From positions 4,774,001 through 4,838,000 of the forward strand of contig NZ_AP022596.1 in the NCBI RefSeq assembly GCF_010731895.1: 64,000 nt of DNA, read 5' to 3'. Source of the DNA: Mycolicibacterium helvum (GTDB taxonomy: Bacteria > Actinomycetota > Actinomycetes > Mycobacteriales > Mycobacteriaceae). Positions 54,841-64,000 of this stretch are shown in pieces (position 1 is the stretch's first letter; each line of letters begins with the position of its first letter). The notes below the pieces were generated by a model, which had not been told where the DNA came from, searched no databases, and saw nothing but the letters and a program-made list of their open reading frames with translations. A program made the translations under genes and the position numbers.

Positions 54841-55433
54841 GAAGCCCAGCAGACGATCGCTCACAAGACGACGGAAGTGAGGCCTACCGGTCCGAGATCG
54901 AGGCGGCCGAACGCAAGGTCGCCGGCGAGATTCAGCCGGGCGCCCGTGCCATGGTGGTGGCCATCCTGGTGTTCATCCTGCTGGTGTCGCTGATCCTGCC
55001 GCACACCGGTGGCGCACGCGGCGTCGATGTGCTGATGGGGGATAGCAAGGCAATCAGCGTAGGGATCGCCCTGCCCTCCAGGCTCTTCAGCTGGTTCGCG
55101 CTGGTGTTCGGCGTCGGGTTCTCGATGCTGGCGCTGACGACCCGGCGCTGGGTGCTGGCCTGGATCGCCCTGGCCGGTTCCTCGCTGGCCAGTGCGCTCG
55201 GGCTGCTGGCCGTCTGGTCGCGCCAGACCGCCGCACACGGAAATCCCGGCCCGGGCATCGGGCTGCTGCTGGGCTGGTTTGCGGTGATGCTGCTGACGTT
55301 TCACTGGGCGCGCGTCGTATGGACCCGTACCGCTGTGCAGCTGGCCGCAGAGGAGCAGCGCCGGATCGCGTCCGCCAAGAGCCAGTCTCGAACCCTGCTC
55401 GAGGATGTGGACCGCCGCGAGGAGAATTCTTGA
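54837..55433 (+). CDS. Conserved membrane protein (Rv2732c-like)
   Basis: 198 residues with a polar N-terminus (about 35 residues), four hydrophobic segments ([80 protein letters not shown]) and a charged cytoplasmic tail. No catalytic motif. ATG 54837 overlaps the miaB stop by 4 bases, as in M. tuberculosis. Function unknown. Confidence 0.85.
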   Translation: MRSPADDRSQDDGSEAYRSEIEAAERKVAGEIQPGARAMVVAILVFILLVSLILPHTGGARGVDVLMGDSKAISVGIALPSRLFSWFALVFGVGFSMLALTTRRWVLAWIALAGSSLASALGLLAVWSRQTAAHGNPGPGIGLLLGWFAVMLLTFHWARVVWTRTAVQLAAEEQRRIASAKSQSRTLLEDVDRREENS

Positions 55434-55455
55434 CTCGCCCGCGCCGGACTTCTCG

Positions 55456-56778
55456 CTAGCGCTTACCCAGCGACTCGACCGCCGCATCCGCCCATTGCCG
55501 CCACTGCTCGGCGTTGGCCCTGGCCGCTGCGGCGTCCTTGGTGCGGCCCGCTGCTTCGGCCTTCTCCGCTTGGCGTTCGTACTGTTCGACGCGCGCCTGA
55601 AACTGCTCAGCGCGGGCCCGGGCCTGCGGATCGATCCGGCCGGAGTCGGCTGCGTCACGCACCTTCTTCTCCACCGCACGCAACCGCCGCTCGAGGTCGG
55701 CGGACCGCTCCCGCGGCACCTTGCCGATCGCATCCCACTTGTCGGTGATCGTCCGCAACGCTGAGCGAGCCGCATCCACGTTGGACGTGTCGAGTTTCTC
55801 GGCCTCAGCCAGCAAGGCCTCCTTGGCGGTGGCATTGGCCGCAAACTCGCTGTCTCGCTCGGCGTTCACCGCGTTGCGTGCGGCGAAGAACGTGTCCTGC
55901 GCGGACTTGAACCGATGCCATAGCGAGTCGTCGACGTCCTTGGCCGCCCGGCCGGCTGCCTTCCACTCGGTCAACAGATCCCGAAACGCCGTCGCCGTCG
56001 CCGACCAGTCCGTGGACCCGGAGAGCTCCTCAGCACGCATGCAAAGTGCTTCCTTGGCCTGCCTGGCGCCGGCGCGTTCGCGGTCCAGATCGGCGAAGTG
56101 TGAGCCGCGCCGGCGGTTGAACGTCTCGCGAGCCGCCGAATAGCGCTTCCACAATGCATCGTCGGTCTTGCGGTCCAGGCCGGTGACAGTGCGCCACTCG
56201 TCGAGGATTACCCGAAGCCGATCGCCGGCGGCCTTCCACTGCGTCGAGCTGTTGGCCAGCTCCTCGGCCTCGGCGGCCAGCGCCTCTTTGCGGGCGGTCT
56301 GCTCAGCGCGGTGTTCCTCGCGGCGCGCCCGGTCGGCGGCCGCGGTTTCCTCGGCGTGGTCGCGAATCGCACCGAGCCGCTCGGCCAGCGCATCGAGGTC
56401 ACCGAGAGCGCTTGCGGTCGGCAGGGTTTCGGCCAGCGCGGCCGCGGCCGCCTTGATCTTGCGGGCGTCGCCGGTGCCCGAGGCCAGGCGGGTCTCCATC
56501 AGCGTGACCTCGGTCGCCAGATCCTCGAAGCGCCTGCCGAAGTGGGCGAAGGCGGCCTCGGTGTCGCCGGCCTGCCACGAACCGATGGAGCGTTCGCCGG
56601 ACGACGTGATCAGCCACACCGTTCCGTCGTCGTCGATGCGGCCGAACCGGTGGGGGTCGCTGGACGGCGGCACCGCCAGCGGGGCAGTGGGGGGGTGGGG
56701 TTTGGGTACCGGCCGGGGCGGTCCCGGTCGGGGTCCCGGCCTCGGGGATCCGCCGGCATTGGGTTCGTCGATGGTCAT
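55456..56778 (-). CDS. DUF349 repeat coiled-coil protein (Rv2731-like)
   Basis: 440 residues. A Pro-rich N-terminus ([19 protein letters not shown]) and a small beta segment ([23 protein letters not shown]), then at least three DUF349 repeats of about 70 residues, each with a W...AG-type start and a LW-RF/Y motif: [31 protein letters not shown] and [19 protein letters not shown]. Highly helical and charged. Cytoplasmic, function unknown. Convergent with the Rv2732c-like gene, 22 bases apart. Confidence 0.87.
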   Translation of the reverse strand: MTIDEPNAGGSPRPGPRPGPPRPVPKPHPPTAPLAVPPSSDPHRFGRIDDDGTVWLITSSGERSIGSWQAGDTEAAFAHFGRRFEDLATEVTLMETRLASGTGDARKIKAAAAALAETLPTASALGDLDALAERLGAIRDHAEETAAADRARREEHRAEQTARKEALAAEAEELANSSTQWKAAGDRLRVILDEWRTVTGLDRKTDDALWKRYSAARETFNRRRGSHFADLDRERAGARQAKEALCMRAEELSGSTDWSATATAFRDLLTEWKAAGRAAKDVDDSLWHRFKSAQDTFFAARNAVNAERDSEFAANATAKEALLAEAEKLDTSNVDAARSALRTITDKWDAIGKVPRERSADLERRLRAVEKKVRDAADSGRIDPQARARAEQFQARVEQYERQAEKAEAAGRTKDAAAARANAEQWRQWADAAVESLGKR

Positions 56779-56998
56779 GGGCTCGCCTCACCTACCCTCC
56801 GCGCGGTCACCCGCGCATCTGCCGCGCGACGCGGCGCCACTGGTGCATGGTCGACGACCCGAGCGCTTGCGGTGGGCCGTCCTCGTTGGTATTGAACCAG
56901 GTCGATGTCACATGTGCGTCCGGGTTGGCCGGTCTGAGGTTGCGGGCGGCGGCGATCGGCGGGCAGGCTGGCGGCTTCGAGGGCGGAGGAGATCGGTC

Positions 56999-57922
56999 AT
57001 GGCAAGGGCGGATATCGCAGTCCTGCTTGCGTTGTGCGCCGCGTTCTTCATCGCGATCGGTGACGTGATTCAGCAGCGATCGACGCACGAAGTCACCGAC
57101 GAACAGCTGAGCCCGATCGAGTTGTTCACCCGGTTACTGCGTGACAAGACGTGGTGGGTGGGCAGCGTGGCCGGTGGCGCGGGGTTCGGATTCCAGGCCG
57201 CCGCGCTCGGATTCGGTTCCGTGCTCTTGGTCCAGGCCCTGCTGGTCACCTCGCTGCTGTTCGCCCTGCCGCTGAGCGCCTACTTCGCACACCGGCGGGT
57301 CAGCCGCTCGCAGTGGCTGTGGGCAGTGCTGCTGGCGGCGTCGGTGGCGGTGATCGTGACTGTCGGCAATCCCACCGAGGGGCATTCCCGCGCTGGCCTC
57401 GAACTGTGGATCTGGGTGGCCGCGATCATGGGTCCGGCACTGGTCGGGTGTGTGGTCGGGGCGAAGATTCTGGGTGGCAGGCAGGCGGGAAGCGACCCGA
57501 AAAATGGCCGGGCAAAGCCGGCGGCCGCGGTGCTGCTGGCGCTGGTCTCCGGATCGCTGTGGGGGTTGTTCGCGGTGCTTACCAAGGGCGTCGTCGGCCG
57601 TCTCGACCACGGCCTGGAGGCGGTGCTGGTCAGCCCGGAGCTGTACGCGTGGGCGCTGGTGGCGGTGGGCGCCACCATGTGGCAGCAATCCTCGTTCCGG
57701 GCCGGGTCGATGGCGGCGTCGTTGCCGACGATGACGGTCACCGAACCGGTGGTCGGCTCGATCCTGGGCATCTTCGTGCTCGGCGAGACACTGAGGCCCG
57801 GCGACGCCGGCTGGTTCCTGCTGATCGTTGCGTTCGCGGCGATGGTTCTCGCGACGGCCGCGCTGGCGCGCGGGGAGGTCGCCGACAAGGATGCGCCCGC
57901 CACCGAGAGTGTGCCCGGCTGA
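56999..57922 (+). CDS. DMT-type (EamA-like) membrane transporter
   Basis: 307 residues with about nine to ten hydrophobic helices: ADIAVLLALCAAFFIAIGDVIQQRS at the start, GFGFQAAALGFGSVLLVQALLVTSLLFALPLSAYF and a second half PTMTVTEPVVGSILGIFVLGETLRPGDAGWFLLIVAFAAMVLATAAL. This is the drug/metabolite exporter layout with the E-x-L motif in helix 9; substrate unknown. ATG 56999 has GGAGGAGAT 8 bases upstream. 220 bases without a gene separate it from the divergent DUF349 gene. Confidence 0.85.
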   Translation: MARADIAVLLALCAAFFIAIGDVIQQRSTHEVTDEQLSPIELFTRLLRDKTWWVGSVAGGAGFGFQAAALGFGSVLLVQALLVTSLLFALPLSAYFAHRRVSRSQWLWAVLLAASVAVIVTVGNPTEGHSRAGLELWIWVAAIMGPALVGCVVGAKILGGRQAGSDPKNGRAKPAAAVLLALVSGSLWGLFAVLTKGVVGRLDHGLEAVLVSPELYAWALVAVGATMWQQSSFRAGSMAASLPTMTVTEPVVGSILGIFVLGETLRPGDAGWFLLIVAFAAMVLATAALARGEVADKDAPATESVPG

Positions 57923-57942
57923 CGGCCACTACCGTGTGTGGC

Positions 57943-58665
57943 GTGCTGTCCGCCATCGCTCTGACTCCCTCAGCACCTGTCCTGGTGCCGGAGCTGGCCG
58001 GTGCGGCGGCAGCCGAGGTCGCCGAATTCCGCGCCGCGGCACTGGCTGCGGTCGCCGAGCTCCCGGATCGCTGGATCGCCATCGGCGTTGGCCCGGATGA
58101 CCAGGTCATCGGCCCCGACACCCGCGGAACATTCGCCGGCTACGGGGTGGACGTTCCCGTCGCGTTGTCCCCGGACGCGGGTCCGGCAGTCAGTGCGTTG
58201 CCACTGTGCGCACTGTTCACCGGGTGGTTGCGAGGGCGGGCCAACCCGTCGGCCCACGCGCAAGTCCGGGTGTACCGCGCCGACCATGACGCTGACACGG
58301 CGGTGGCGTTGGGCCGGGCGCTGCGCGCCGAAATCGACGCCGCCGGCGACCCGATCGGTGTCCTGGTGGTGGCTGACGGCGCCAACACGCTCACCCCACC
58401 CGCCCCCGGTGGATACGACCCGGACGCGGTGCCGGTCCAGGCCGCGCTCGACGATGCACTGGCCAGCGGCGATGCCGCCGCCCTGACCCGGCTGCCCGGC
58501 GGCATCGTCGGCCGGGTCGGCTACCAGGTGCTGGCCGGGCTCACCGAACCCGCGCCGCGGGCGGCCAGGGAGCTGGTGCGGGGCGCGCCGTACGGGGTGG
58601 GGTACTTCGTCGGGCTTTGGGTTCCGGAGGGCAGGAGCGCAGCGACCCGGGAATTGACCGAGTGA
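57943..58665 (+). CDS. Class III extradiol dioxygenase B-like protein (Rv2728c-like)
   Basis: 240 residues, Ala-rich. Opens [19 protein letters not shown] and contains [21 protein letters not shown] and [14 protein letters not shown]; recalled as the extradiol LigB-like domain family found upstream of miaA in mycobacteria. The metal-binding His residues of true dioxygenases are not evident, so enzyme activity is doubtful. GTG 57943 follows TACCGT (57930-57935) by 7 bases; an earlier GTG at 57934 is possible. Stop overlaps miaA. Confidence 0.75.
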   Translation: MLSAIALTPSAPVLVPELAGAAAAEVAEFRAAALAAVAELPDRWIAIGVGPDDQVIGPDTRGTFAGYGVDVPVALSPDAGPAVSALPLCALFTGWLRGRANPSAHAQVRVYRADHDADTAVALGRALRAEIDAAGDPIGVLVVADGANTLTPPAPGGYDPDAVPVQAALDDALASGDAAALTRLPGGIVGRVGYQVLAGLTEPAPRAARELVRGAPYGVGYFVGLWVPEGRSAATRELTE

Positions 58666-59576
58666 GACCGATAGCGGTCATTGGTCCGACCGGCACCGGC
58701 AAGTCGGCGCTCGCCCTGGATGTGGCCGAGCGACTCGGCGGCGAGATCGTGAATGCCGACGCCATGCAGCAATACCGCGGTATGGACATCGGCACCGCCA
58801 AGCTCACGGCCGCCGAGCGTCGCGGCATCCCACACCACCAGCTCGATGTGCTCGACGTCGCCGCGACCGCGACCGTCGCGCGCTACCAGGAGGCCGCCGC
58901 TGCCGACGTCGAGGCCATCGCGGCCCGCGGTGCGCCGCCGGTGATCGTGGGCGGCTCGATGCTCTACGTCCAGTCCCTGCTCGACGAATGGGCCTTCCCG
59001 GCCACCGACCCCGACGTGCGGGCCCGGTGGGAAGAACAGCTCGCCGAGATCGGGGTGGCCGCGTTGCACGCCGAGCTGGGTCGCCGTGACCCGGCCGCAG
59101 CGGCGGCGATCCTGGCCACCGACGGCCGCCGGATCGTGCGCGCGCTGGAGGTGGTCGAGCTGACCGGCCAGCCGTTCGCCGCCTCGGCGCCCCGTATCGG
59201 GGCACCCCGCTGGGACACGCTGATCATCGGATTAGATTGGCCGACAAGTATTCTCGATGAGCGACTGGCGCAGCGCACCGACGCGATGTTCGATACCGGG
59301 CTGGTCGACGAGGTGCGCGGGCTGCTGGACTGCGGGCTTCGCCAGGGCGTGACTGCCGCCCGCGCTCTTGGCTATGCCCAGGTGATTGCCGCGCTGGATG
59401 CCGATGGCACCGACGAGCAGCTGGGGCAGGCTCGCGACCTCACCTTCATCGGGACCCGGCGCTACGTGCGCCGGCAGCGGTCGTGGTTTCGCCGTGACCA
59501 CCGCATCCACTGGCTCGACGGTGCGGCCGGCGGCCTGGCCGACGAGGTGATCACCCGGTGGCGGCACGTATCCTGA
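58662..59576 (+). CDS. miaA: tRNA dimethylallyltransferase MiaA
   Basis: Adds the dimethylallyl group to A37 of tRNAs reading UNN codons, the substrate for MiaB. 304 residues. P-loop GPTGTGKS at residues 8-15, then [49 protein letters not shown] and the C-terminal [13 protein letters not shown] with [17 protein letters not shown] 58662 overlaps the upstream stop (GTGA). Confidence 0.96.
   Translation: MRPIAVIGPTGTGKSALALDVAERLGGEIVNADAMQQYRGMDIGTAKLTAAERRGIPHHQLDVLDVAATATVARYQEAAAADVEAIAARGAPPVIVGGSMLYVQSLLDEWAFPATDPDVRARWEEQLAEIGVAALHAELGRRDPAAAAAILATDGRRIVRALEVVELTGQPFAASAPRIGAPRWDTLIIGLDWPTSILDERLAQRTDAMFDTGLVDEVRGLLDCGLRQGVTAARALGYAQVIAALDADGTDEQLGQARDLTFIGTRRYVRRQRSWFRRDHRIHWLDGAAGGLADEVITRWRHVS
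59569..59574 (+). promoter_or_regulatory. -10 element (TATCCT) of dapF within the miaA 3' end
   Basis: TATCCT lies 6 bases before GTG 59581 and includes the last codons and stop region of miaA. A leaderless dapF transcript is possible besides read-through from miaA. Confidence 0.35.
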
Positions 59577-59580
59577 TCAG

Positions 59581-60450
59581 GTGATCTTCACCAAGGGGCA
59601 TGGCACGGAGAACGACTTTGTGCTGTTGCCCGACCTGGACGCGCAGCTGGAGCTGGCACCCGCCGCGGTGAGCGCGCTGTGCGACCGGCGCCGGGGTCTG
59701 GGCGCCGACGGCGTCTTGCGGGTCACCACCGCCGGTGCGGTCGTCGCCGCCGGTGTGCTGGACCGGCTGCCCGAAGGTGTCGCCGCCGGTGACTGGTACA
59801 TGGACTACCGCAATGCCGACGGTTCGGTCGCTCAGATGTGCGGCAACGGCGTGCGGGTGTTCGCGCATTACCTGCGGGCCAGCGGACTGGAGAAGAGCGA
59901 CGAGTTCGTGGTCGGCTCGCTGGCCGGGCCGCGACCGGTCGTCGTGCACCACGCTGATGCGCTCGAGGCCGAGGTCACCGTGGACATGGGCAAGGTCAAC
60001 CTGCTCGGAACCGGGACCGCCACCGTCGGCGGCCGGCATTTCACCGGTGTCGGCGTCGACGTCGGCAACCCGCACCTGGCCTGCCTGGATCCCGGCCTGT
60101 CCGAGGCGACGCTGGCCGCTCTCGATGTGGCCGCGCCCGTGCAGTTCGACCACGGACAATTCCCCGACGGCGTCAATGTCGAAGTGCTGACCATCGCCGG
60201 TGACGGCGCGGTGAGCATGAGGGTGCACGAGCGCGGTGTCGGCGAGACCCGCTCCTGCGGCACCGGGACGGTCGCGGCCGCGGTCGCCGCGCTGGCGCAT
60301 CTCAACATGACGACCGGCACGCTGCGGGTGCGCATTCCCGGTGGGGAGGTCACCGTCGAAGTGAGCCACACCAGCAGCTCCCTGCGGGGTCCGTCGTGCC
60401 TGGTGGCCCATGGCGAGGTGGCCGACGCATGGTGGGCGGCACAACTCTGA
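59581..60450 (+). CDS. dapF: Diaminopimelate epimerase
   Basis: Converts LL- to meso-diaminopimelate for cell-wall cross-links and lysine. 289 residues. Starts [17 protein letters not shown]; the two catalytic Cys are in [14 protein letters not shown] near 88 and [15 protein letters not shown] near 225, with VDVGNPHLA between. GTG 59581, 4 bases after the miaA stop. dapA and dapB lie elsewhere in the window. Confidence 0.97.
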   Translation: MIFTKGHGTENDFVLLPDLDAQLELAPAAVSALCDRRRGLGADGVLRVTTAGAVVAAGVLDRLPEGVAAGDWYMDYRNADGSVAQMCGNGVRVFAHYLRASGLEKSDEFVVGSLAGPRPVVVHHADALEAEVTVDMGKVNLLGTGTATVGGRHFTGVGVDVGNPHLACLDPGLSEATLAALDVAAPVQFDHGQFPDGVNVEVLTIAGDGAVSMRVHERGVGETRSCGTGTVAAAVAALAHLNMTTGTLRVRIPGGEVTVEVSHTSSSLRGPSCLVAHGEVADAWWAAQL

Positions 60451-60524
60451 CGGCACGTTAATGGGATGCACGACGTTGGACACCCGTGACACCATCGATT
60501 ACTGCCTATGAGACTTAACCGCCT

Positions 60525-61925
60525 ATGACGAAATCTGACTTTCCCGACCCGAGCGTCGGCGAACTCGCGCTCGAGGACCGTGCGGCCCTCAAGCGTGTCG
60601 CCGGGCTATCCACTGAACTCACCGACGTCTCCGAGGTCGAGTACCGCCAGCTGCGCCTCGAGCGGGTCGTCCTGGTGGGGGTGTGGACCGAGGGCAGCGC
60701 CGCCGACTCCGAAGCCAGCCTCGCCGAGCTGGCCGCGCTGGCCGAGACCGCAGGCTCCGAGGTCCTCGAAGGACTGATCCAGCGCCGTGACAAGCCCGAT
60801 CCGTCCACCTATATCGGCTCGGGCAAAGCCCAAGAGCTGCGCCAGGTCGTGATCGCGACCGGCGCCGACACCGTGATCTGCGACGGCGAACTCAGCCCCG
60901 CCCAGCTCAACGCGCTGGAAAAGGTGGTCAAGGTCAAGGTTATCGACCGGACCGCACTGATCCTGGACATCTTCGCCCAGCACGCCACCAGCAGGGAAGG
61001 CAAGGCTCAGGTGGCGTACGCGCAGATGGAATACATGCTGCCGCGGCTGCGTGGCTGGGGTGAATCGATGTCGCGGCAAGGCGGTGGTGCAGGCGGCAGC
61101 GGCGGTGGCGTGGGTACTCGCGGCCCGGGTGAGACCAAGATCGAGACCGACCGGCGCCGAATCCGCGAGCGAATGTCGAAGTTGCGCCGCGAGATCAAAG
61201 ACATGAAGCAGATCCGCGACACCCAACGCAGCCGCCGGTTGCACAGCGATATGGCGTCCGTCGCGATCGTCGGCTACACCAACGCCGGCAAGTCCAGCCT
61301 GCTCAACGCGCTGACCGGCGCCGGTGTGCTGGTGCAGAATGCGCTGTTCGCCACGCTCGAACCGACCACGCGCCGTGGCGAATTCGACGACGGTCGGCCG
61401 TTTGTCCTCACCGACACCGTGGGATTCGTCCGGCACCTGCCCACCCAGCTGATCGAGGCGTTCCGTTCCACCCTGGAAGAGGTCGTCGACGCCGATCTGC
61501 TGGTGCACGTCGTCGACGGATCAGACAGCAATCCGCTGGCCCAGATCGAGGCGGTGCGTCAGGTCATCCGCGAGGTGCAAAACGACCACCACGCGCCCCC
61601 GGCGCCGGAACTATTGGTGGTCAACAAGATTGACGCCGCCAATGACTTGACCCTCGCCCAGCTGCGAAAGGCGCTGCCGGGAGCGGTCTTCGTCTCGGCG
61701 CACACCGGCGAGGGCCTCCCACGTCTGCGTGCCCGGCTCGGCGAGCTGGTCGAACCGCGGGAGATCACCGTCGACGTGACGATCCCGTACGAGCGTGGTG
61801 ATCTGGTGGCCCGACTGCACAGCGACGGACACGTCGACGCCGTCGAGCACACCGAGGCGGGGACCCGCCTCAAAGCACGGGTGCCCGCGGCGCTGGCGGC
61901 GATCCTGCGCCAGTACAGCAGTTAG
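60525..61925 (+). CDS. hflX: Ribosome-splitting GTPase HflX
   Basis: 466 residues. HflX N-terminal domain (VGVWTEGSAADSEASLAELAALAETAGSEVL, PSTYIGSGKAQEL), a Gly-rich hinge with GPGETKIETDRRRIRERMSKL, then the G domain with G1 GYTNAGKSS near 250, DTVGFVRHLP (G3) and NKIDA (G4). HflX rescues stalled ribosomes and, in mycobacteria, is linked to macrolide tolerance and hypoxia. ATG 60525; 74 bases after dapF. Confidence 0.96.
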   Translation: MTKSDFPDPSVGELALEDRAALKRVAGLSTELTDVSEVEYRQLRLERVVLVGVWTEGSAADSEASLAELAALAETAGSEVLEGLIQRRDKPDPSTYIGSGKAQELRQVVIATGADTVICDGELSPAQLNALEKVVKVKVIDRTALILDIFAQHATSREGKAQVAYAQMEYMLPRLRGWGESMSRQGGGAGGSGGGVGTRGPGETKIETDRRRIRERMSKLRREIKDMKQIRDTQRSRRLHSDMASVAIVGYTNAGKSSLLNALTGAGVLVQNALFATLEPTTRRGEFDDGRPFVLTDTVGFVRHLPTQLIEAFRSTLEEVVDADLLVHVVDGSDSNPLAQIEAVRQVIREVQNDHHAPPAPELLVVNKIDAANDLTLAQLRKALPGAVFVSAHTGEGLPRLRARLGELVEPREITVDVTIPYERGDLVARLHSDGHVDAVEHTEAGTRLKARVPAALAAILRQYSS

Positions 61926-61975
61926 GCGGCGGCCGAGGGCCCGCCGTCGAACGTGCGACAAACCTGAGAAAACGG

Positions 61976-64000
61976 CTATCGAATTACCGGCGGTTCATGC
62001 GCCCGCACCGGCGGCAGCGGGCCGTCGAACTTCTCGATTTGAACCAGGACGGCGGCACCGGTGCAGCCGCGGGCCAGCGACGAGGTGCCGACATCGTCGG
62101 TCAGTACGTTCGGATTACCGTGCACGCACATCGAATCCGGGTCAGTCGGGTCCAGCGGGTCGTACCAGGCACCCGTCGACAACTGCACCACCCGGGGGCG
62201 CAGCGCCTCGTCGACGACAACCCCAGCCAAGCAGGATCCGCGGTCGTTGAACACCCGCACCACGTCACCACCGACCAGGCCGCGCTGCGCGGCATCGCTG
62301 GGATGGATCCGGAGCGGTTCGCGCCCTTGGATTTTCGCATCCTGACTCACCGCGCCTCCGTCGAGCTGGCTGTGCAGCCGGGTGGCGGGCTGGTTGGCGA
62401 GCAGGTGCAGCGGGAAGCGTTCGGCGCGCGGCCCGCCGAGCCATTCGACGGGGTCGTACCAACGCGGGTGGCCCGCGCAGTCGGGATAGCCGAACCCGTC
62501 GACGTCGGAGGAGAAGATCTCGATCCTGCCGCTCGGGGTGGCCAGCGGATGCGCGTGCGGGTCGGCGCGGAAGTCGGCCAGCAGGGTCAGTCCGGATTCG
62601 ACCGGAAGCGCCAGGAATCCGTCGGCCCAGAACTGGTCGAAATCGGGGACAGCGAAATCGACTTCAGCCGACCACGTTTCATAGAGGTGCTCCAGCCACT
62701 GCCGCGCTGTACGGCCTTCGGTGAACTGTTCGCCGAAGCCCAATCGGTCGGCCAGCGCGGCAAAGGTCGCGTAGTCGTCCCGGGACTGCGCATATGGACG
62801 TGCCAGGGCCGGCATCGCCACCAGCTGCGGATCGTTGCGCGACCCGGAGTAGTCGTCCCGTTCGAACGCCGTGGTGGAGGGGACGACGATATCGGCGTGC
62901 CGGGCCATGGGCGTCCAGTACGGATCGTGCACGACGACAGTGTCGACCCGGGCCAGCGCTCGACGCAGCCGGGGCAAATTCTGGTGGTGGTGGAAGGGAT
63001 TGCCGCCGGCCCAGTACACGCACTTGATATCGGGGTAGGTCAGCGTGCGCCCGTTGTAGGTGAACGTCTCGCCGGGGTGCAGGAGCATGTCGCTGATCGC
63101 CGCCACCGGGATGAAGGTCCGCACCGGGTTGATGCCCTGTGGCAGCGAGGGCAGCCGAACCCGCACCGGTGGCAGCCCGGGTTCGTTCATCGATCCGTAG
63201 CCGTGGCCGAAACCGCCTCCAGGGAGCCCGATTTGGCCCAGCATAGCCGCCAGGGTCAACCCCATCCACGGGGCTTGCTCGCCATGGCGCAGCCGCTGTA
63301 ACGACCAGCTCACGGTGACGATTGTGCGCTGCGCGGCCATCGTCGTCGCCAACTCGGTCAGCACCGCGGCCTCGACGCCGCAGATGCCTGAGGCCCACTG
63401 CGGAGACTTCGGCTGGCCGTCGTCGGCGCCGAGCAGATAGCGCTCGAACTGCTCGTAACCGGTGCAGTAGGTGTCCAGGAACTCCCGGTCGGCGAGGTTC
63501 TCAGTGGCTAGGACGTAGGCCAGCGCCAGCATGATCGCCACGTCGGTGCCGGGAATGGCGGGCAGCCAGCGGCAGTCGCCCTCGACGTCGCTGCGCAGCG
63601 GGCTTATCGAGACGATGCGACCGCCCTTGGCGCGGAAGCGCTGCAGCGCGCCGCGGGCTGGGTGACCAGTGGTACCGCCGTGGTTGATGCCGGTGTTCTT
63701 CAGGTTCACCCCACCGAAGCAGACCAGCAGGTCGGTGTGCTCGACGATGACGTTCCAGTCCGTCGATCGCTTGAACAGGTCGTCGTGCGTGCCGACCACC
63801 CGCGGCATGATCACGCCGGTGGCGCCGAGGCTGTAGGAATGTCGCGAAAAGGTATACCCGCCAAGAAGTTTCAGAAAACGGTGCACCTGGCTCTGGGCGT
63901 GGTGGAAGCGGCCGGCGCTAGCCCAGCCGTAGGAGCCGCCGTAGATCGCTTCGTTGCCATGAGTGTCGACCACCCGGCGCAGCTCGGTGGCCAGCAGATC
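61976..64000 (-). CDS. Molybdopterin oxidoreductase, BisC/TorA type, 5' end cut
   Basis: The frame stays open to the right edge, so the N-terminus is missing; about 674 residues are seen. Molybdopterin guanine-dinucleotide enzyme of the DMSO-reductase type III family. YGGSYGWASAGRFHHAQSQVHRFL contains the Ser that should ligate molybdenum; WAGGNPFHHHQNLPRLRRAL, VVHDPYWTPMARHADIVVPSTTAFERDDY and the C-terminal cap (NQPATRLHSQLDGGAVSQ, GDVVRVFNDRGSCLAGV) follow. Similar to biotin sulfoxide reductase BisC; methionine, biotin or amine-oxide reduction is likely. Convergent with hflX. Confidence 0.9.
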   Translation of the reverse strand, partial: DLLATELRRVVDTHGNEAIYGGSYGWASAGRFHHAQSQVHRFLKLLGGYTFSRHSYSLGATGVIMPRVVGTHDDLFKRSTDWNVIVEHTDLLVCFGGVNLKNTGINHGGTTGHPARGALQRFRAKGGRIVSISPLRSDVEGDCRWLPAIPGTDVAIMLALAYVLATENLADREFLDTYCTGYEQFERYLLGADDGQPKSPQWASGICGVEAAVLTELATTMAAQRTIVTVSWSLQRLRHGEQAPWMGLTLAAMLGQIGLPGGGFGHGYGSMNEPGLPPVRVRLPSLPQGINPVRTFIPVAAISDMLLHPGETFTYNGRTLTYPDIKCVYWAGGNPFHHHQNLPRLRRALARVDTVVVHDPYWTPMARHADIVVPSTTAFERDDYSGSRNDPQLVAMPALARPYAQSRDDYATFAALADRLGFGEQFTEGRTARQWLEHLYETWSAEVDFAVPDFDQFWADGFLALPVESGLTLLADFRADPHAHPLATPSGRIEIFSSDVDGFGYPDCAGHPRWYDPVEWLGGPRAERFPLHLLANQPATRLHSQLDGGAVSQDAKIQGREPLRIHPSDAAQRGLVGGDVVRVFNDRGSCLAGVVVDEALRPRVVQLSTGAWYDPLDPTDPDSMCVHGNPNVLTDDVGTSSLARGCTGAAVLVQIEKFDGPLPPVRAHEPPVIR

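Noticed and set aside
56168..57922. 584-residue frame leading into the DMT transporter
   Set aside because: The first 277 residues are antisense to the DUF349 gene and Arg/Ser/Ala-rich; the transporter start at 56999 has a good Shine-Dalgarno.

Overview
The window is about 64 kb of high-GC chromosome from a mycobacterium, most likely a rapid-growing, non-tuberculous Mycolicibacterium-type species. The evidence is the gene content and order: from memory it follows, in inverted orientation, the Mycobacterium tuberculosis segment running from about Rv2795c back to Rv2725c. In order this gives a metallophosphoesterase, pptT, truB, sirR/mntR, ribF, rpsO, pnp, pepR, ald/aldR, dapB, thyA, dfrA, thyX, dapA, rnj, ftsK, argA, pgsA, clgR, pspA, pspM, ephG, a glycosyltransferase, recA, recX, gluABCD, miaB, miaA, dapF and hflX. 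recA has no intein. The IS element, restriction and PE_PGRS genes of the M. tuberculosis segment are absent, which argues against the tuberculosis complex. No rRNA, tRNA, CRISPR array, prophage or transposase was seen.

Region 1-9.2 kb: a lipoprotein cut by the window edge, a TetR regulator, DUF2277 and DUF1802 proteins, a CocE-type hydrolase, the metallophosphoesterase-pptT-truB operon, divergent mntR/ribF, and an ArsR-SRPBCC pair with a perfect palindromic operator. Region 9.3-18.6 kb: rpsO, a structured leader, pnp, pepR, a nitronate-monooxygenase-like flavoprotein, a class A beta-lactamase lipoprotein, YchJ-like and VOC proteins, then ald facing its regulator aldR. Region 18.6-25.5 kb is the most accessory part. 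It holds a DUF222/HNH protein, a three-gene unit of a WXG100-like secreted protein plus two small membrane proteins (a candidate type VII secretion effector module), then dapB and neighbours. Region 25.5-33 kb: folate and thymidylate genes (thyA, dfrA, thyX), dapA and RNase J.

Region 33-36.7 kb: an overlapping three-gene operon resembling heme-dependent oxidative N-demethylase/dimethylamine monooxygenase, next to a mycofactocin-type short-chain dehydrogenase. Region 36.9-49 kb: ftsK, a DUF559 protein, argA, pgsA, a CinA-like protein, the clgR-pspA-pspM envelope-stress cluster behind an ECF-like promoter, ephG, a glycosyltransferase, and recA-recX behind an SOS box and a PafBC-type DNA-damage promoter. 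Region 49-64 kb: an F420-type oxidoreductase, the glutamate ABC transporter gluABCD, tRNA modification genes miaB and miaA, dapF, hflX, and a molybdopterin oxidoreductase cut by the right edge.

Two expression habits stand out. Many neighbouring genes overlap by 4 bases (ATGA/GTGA), indicating translational coupling. At least fifteen genes carry a TANNNT hexamer only 6-8 bases before the start codon, the layout expected for leaderless mycobacterial transcripts. All identifications are by reading motifs and recalled family sequences; no database search was run.
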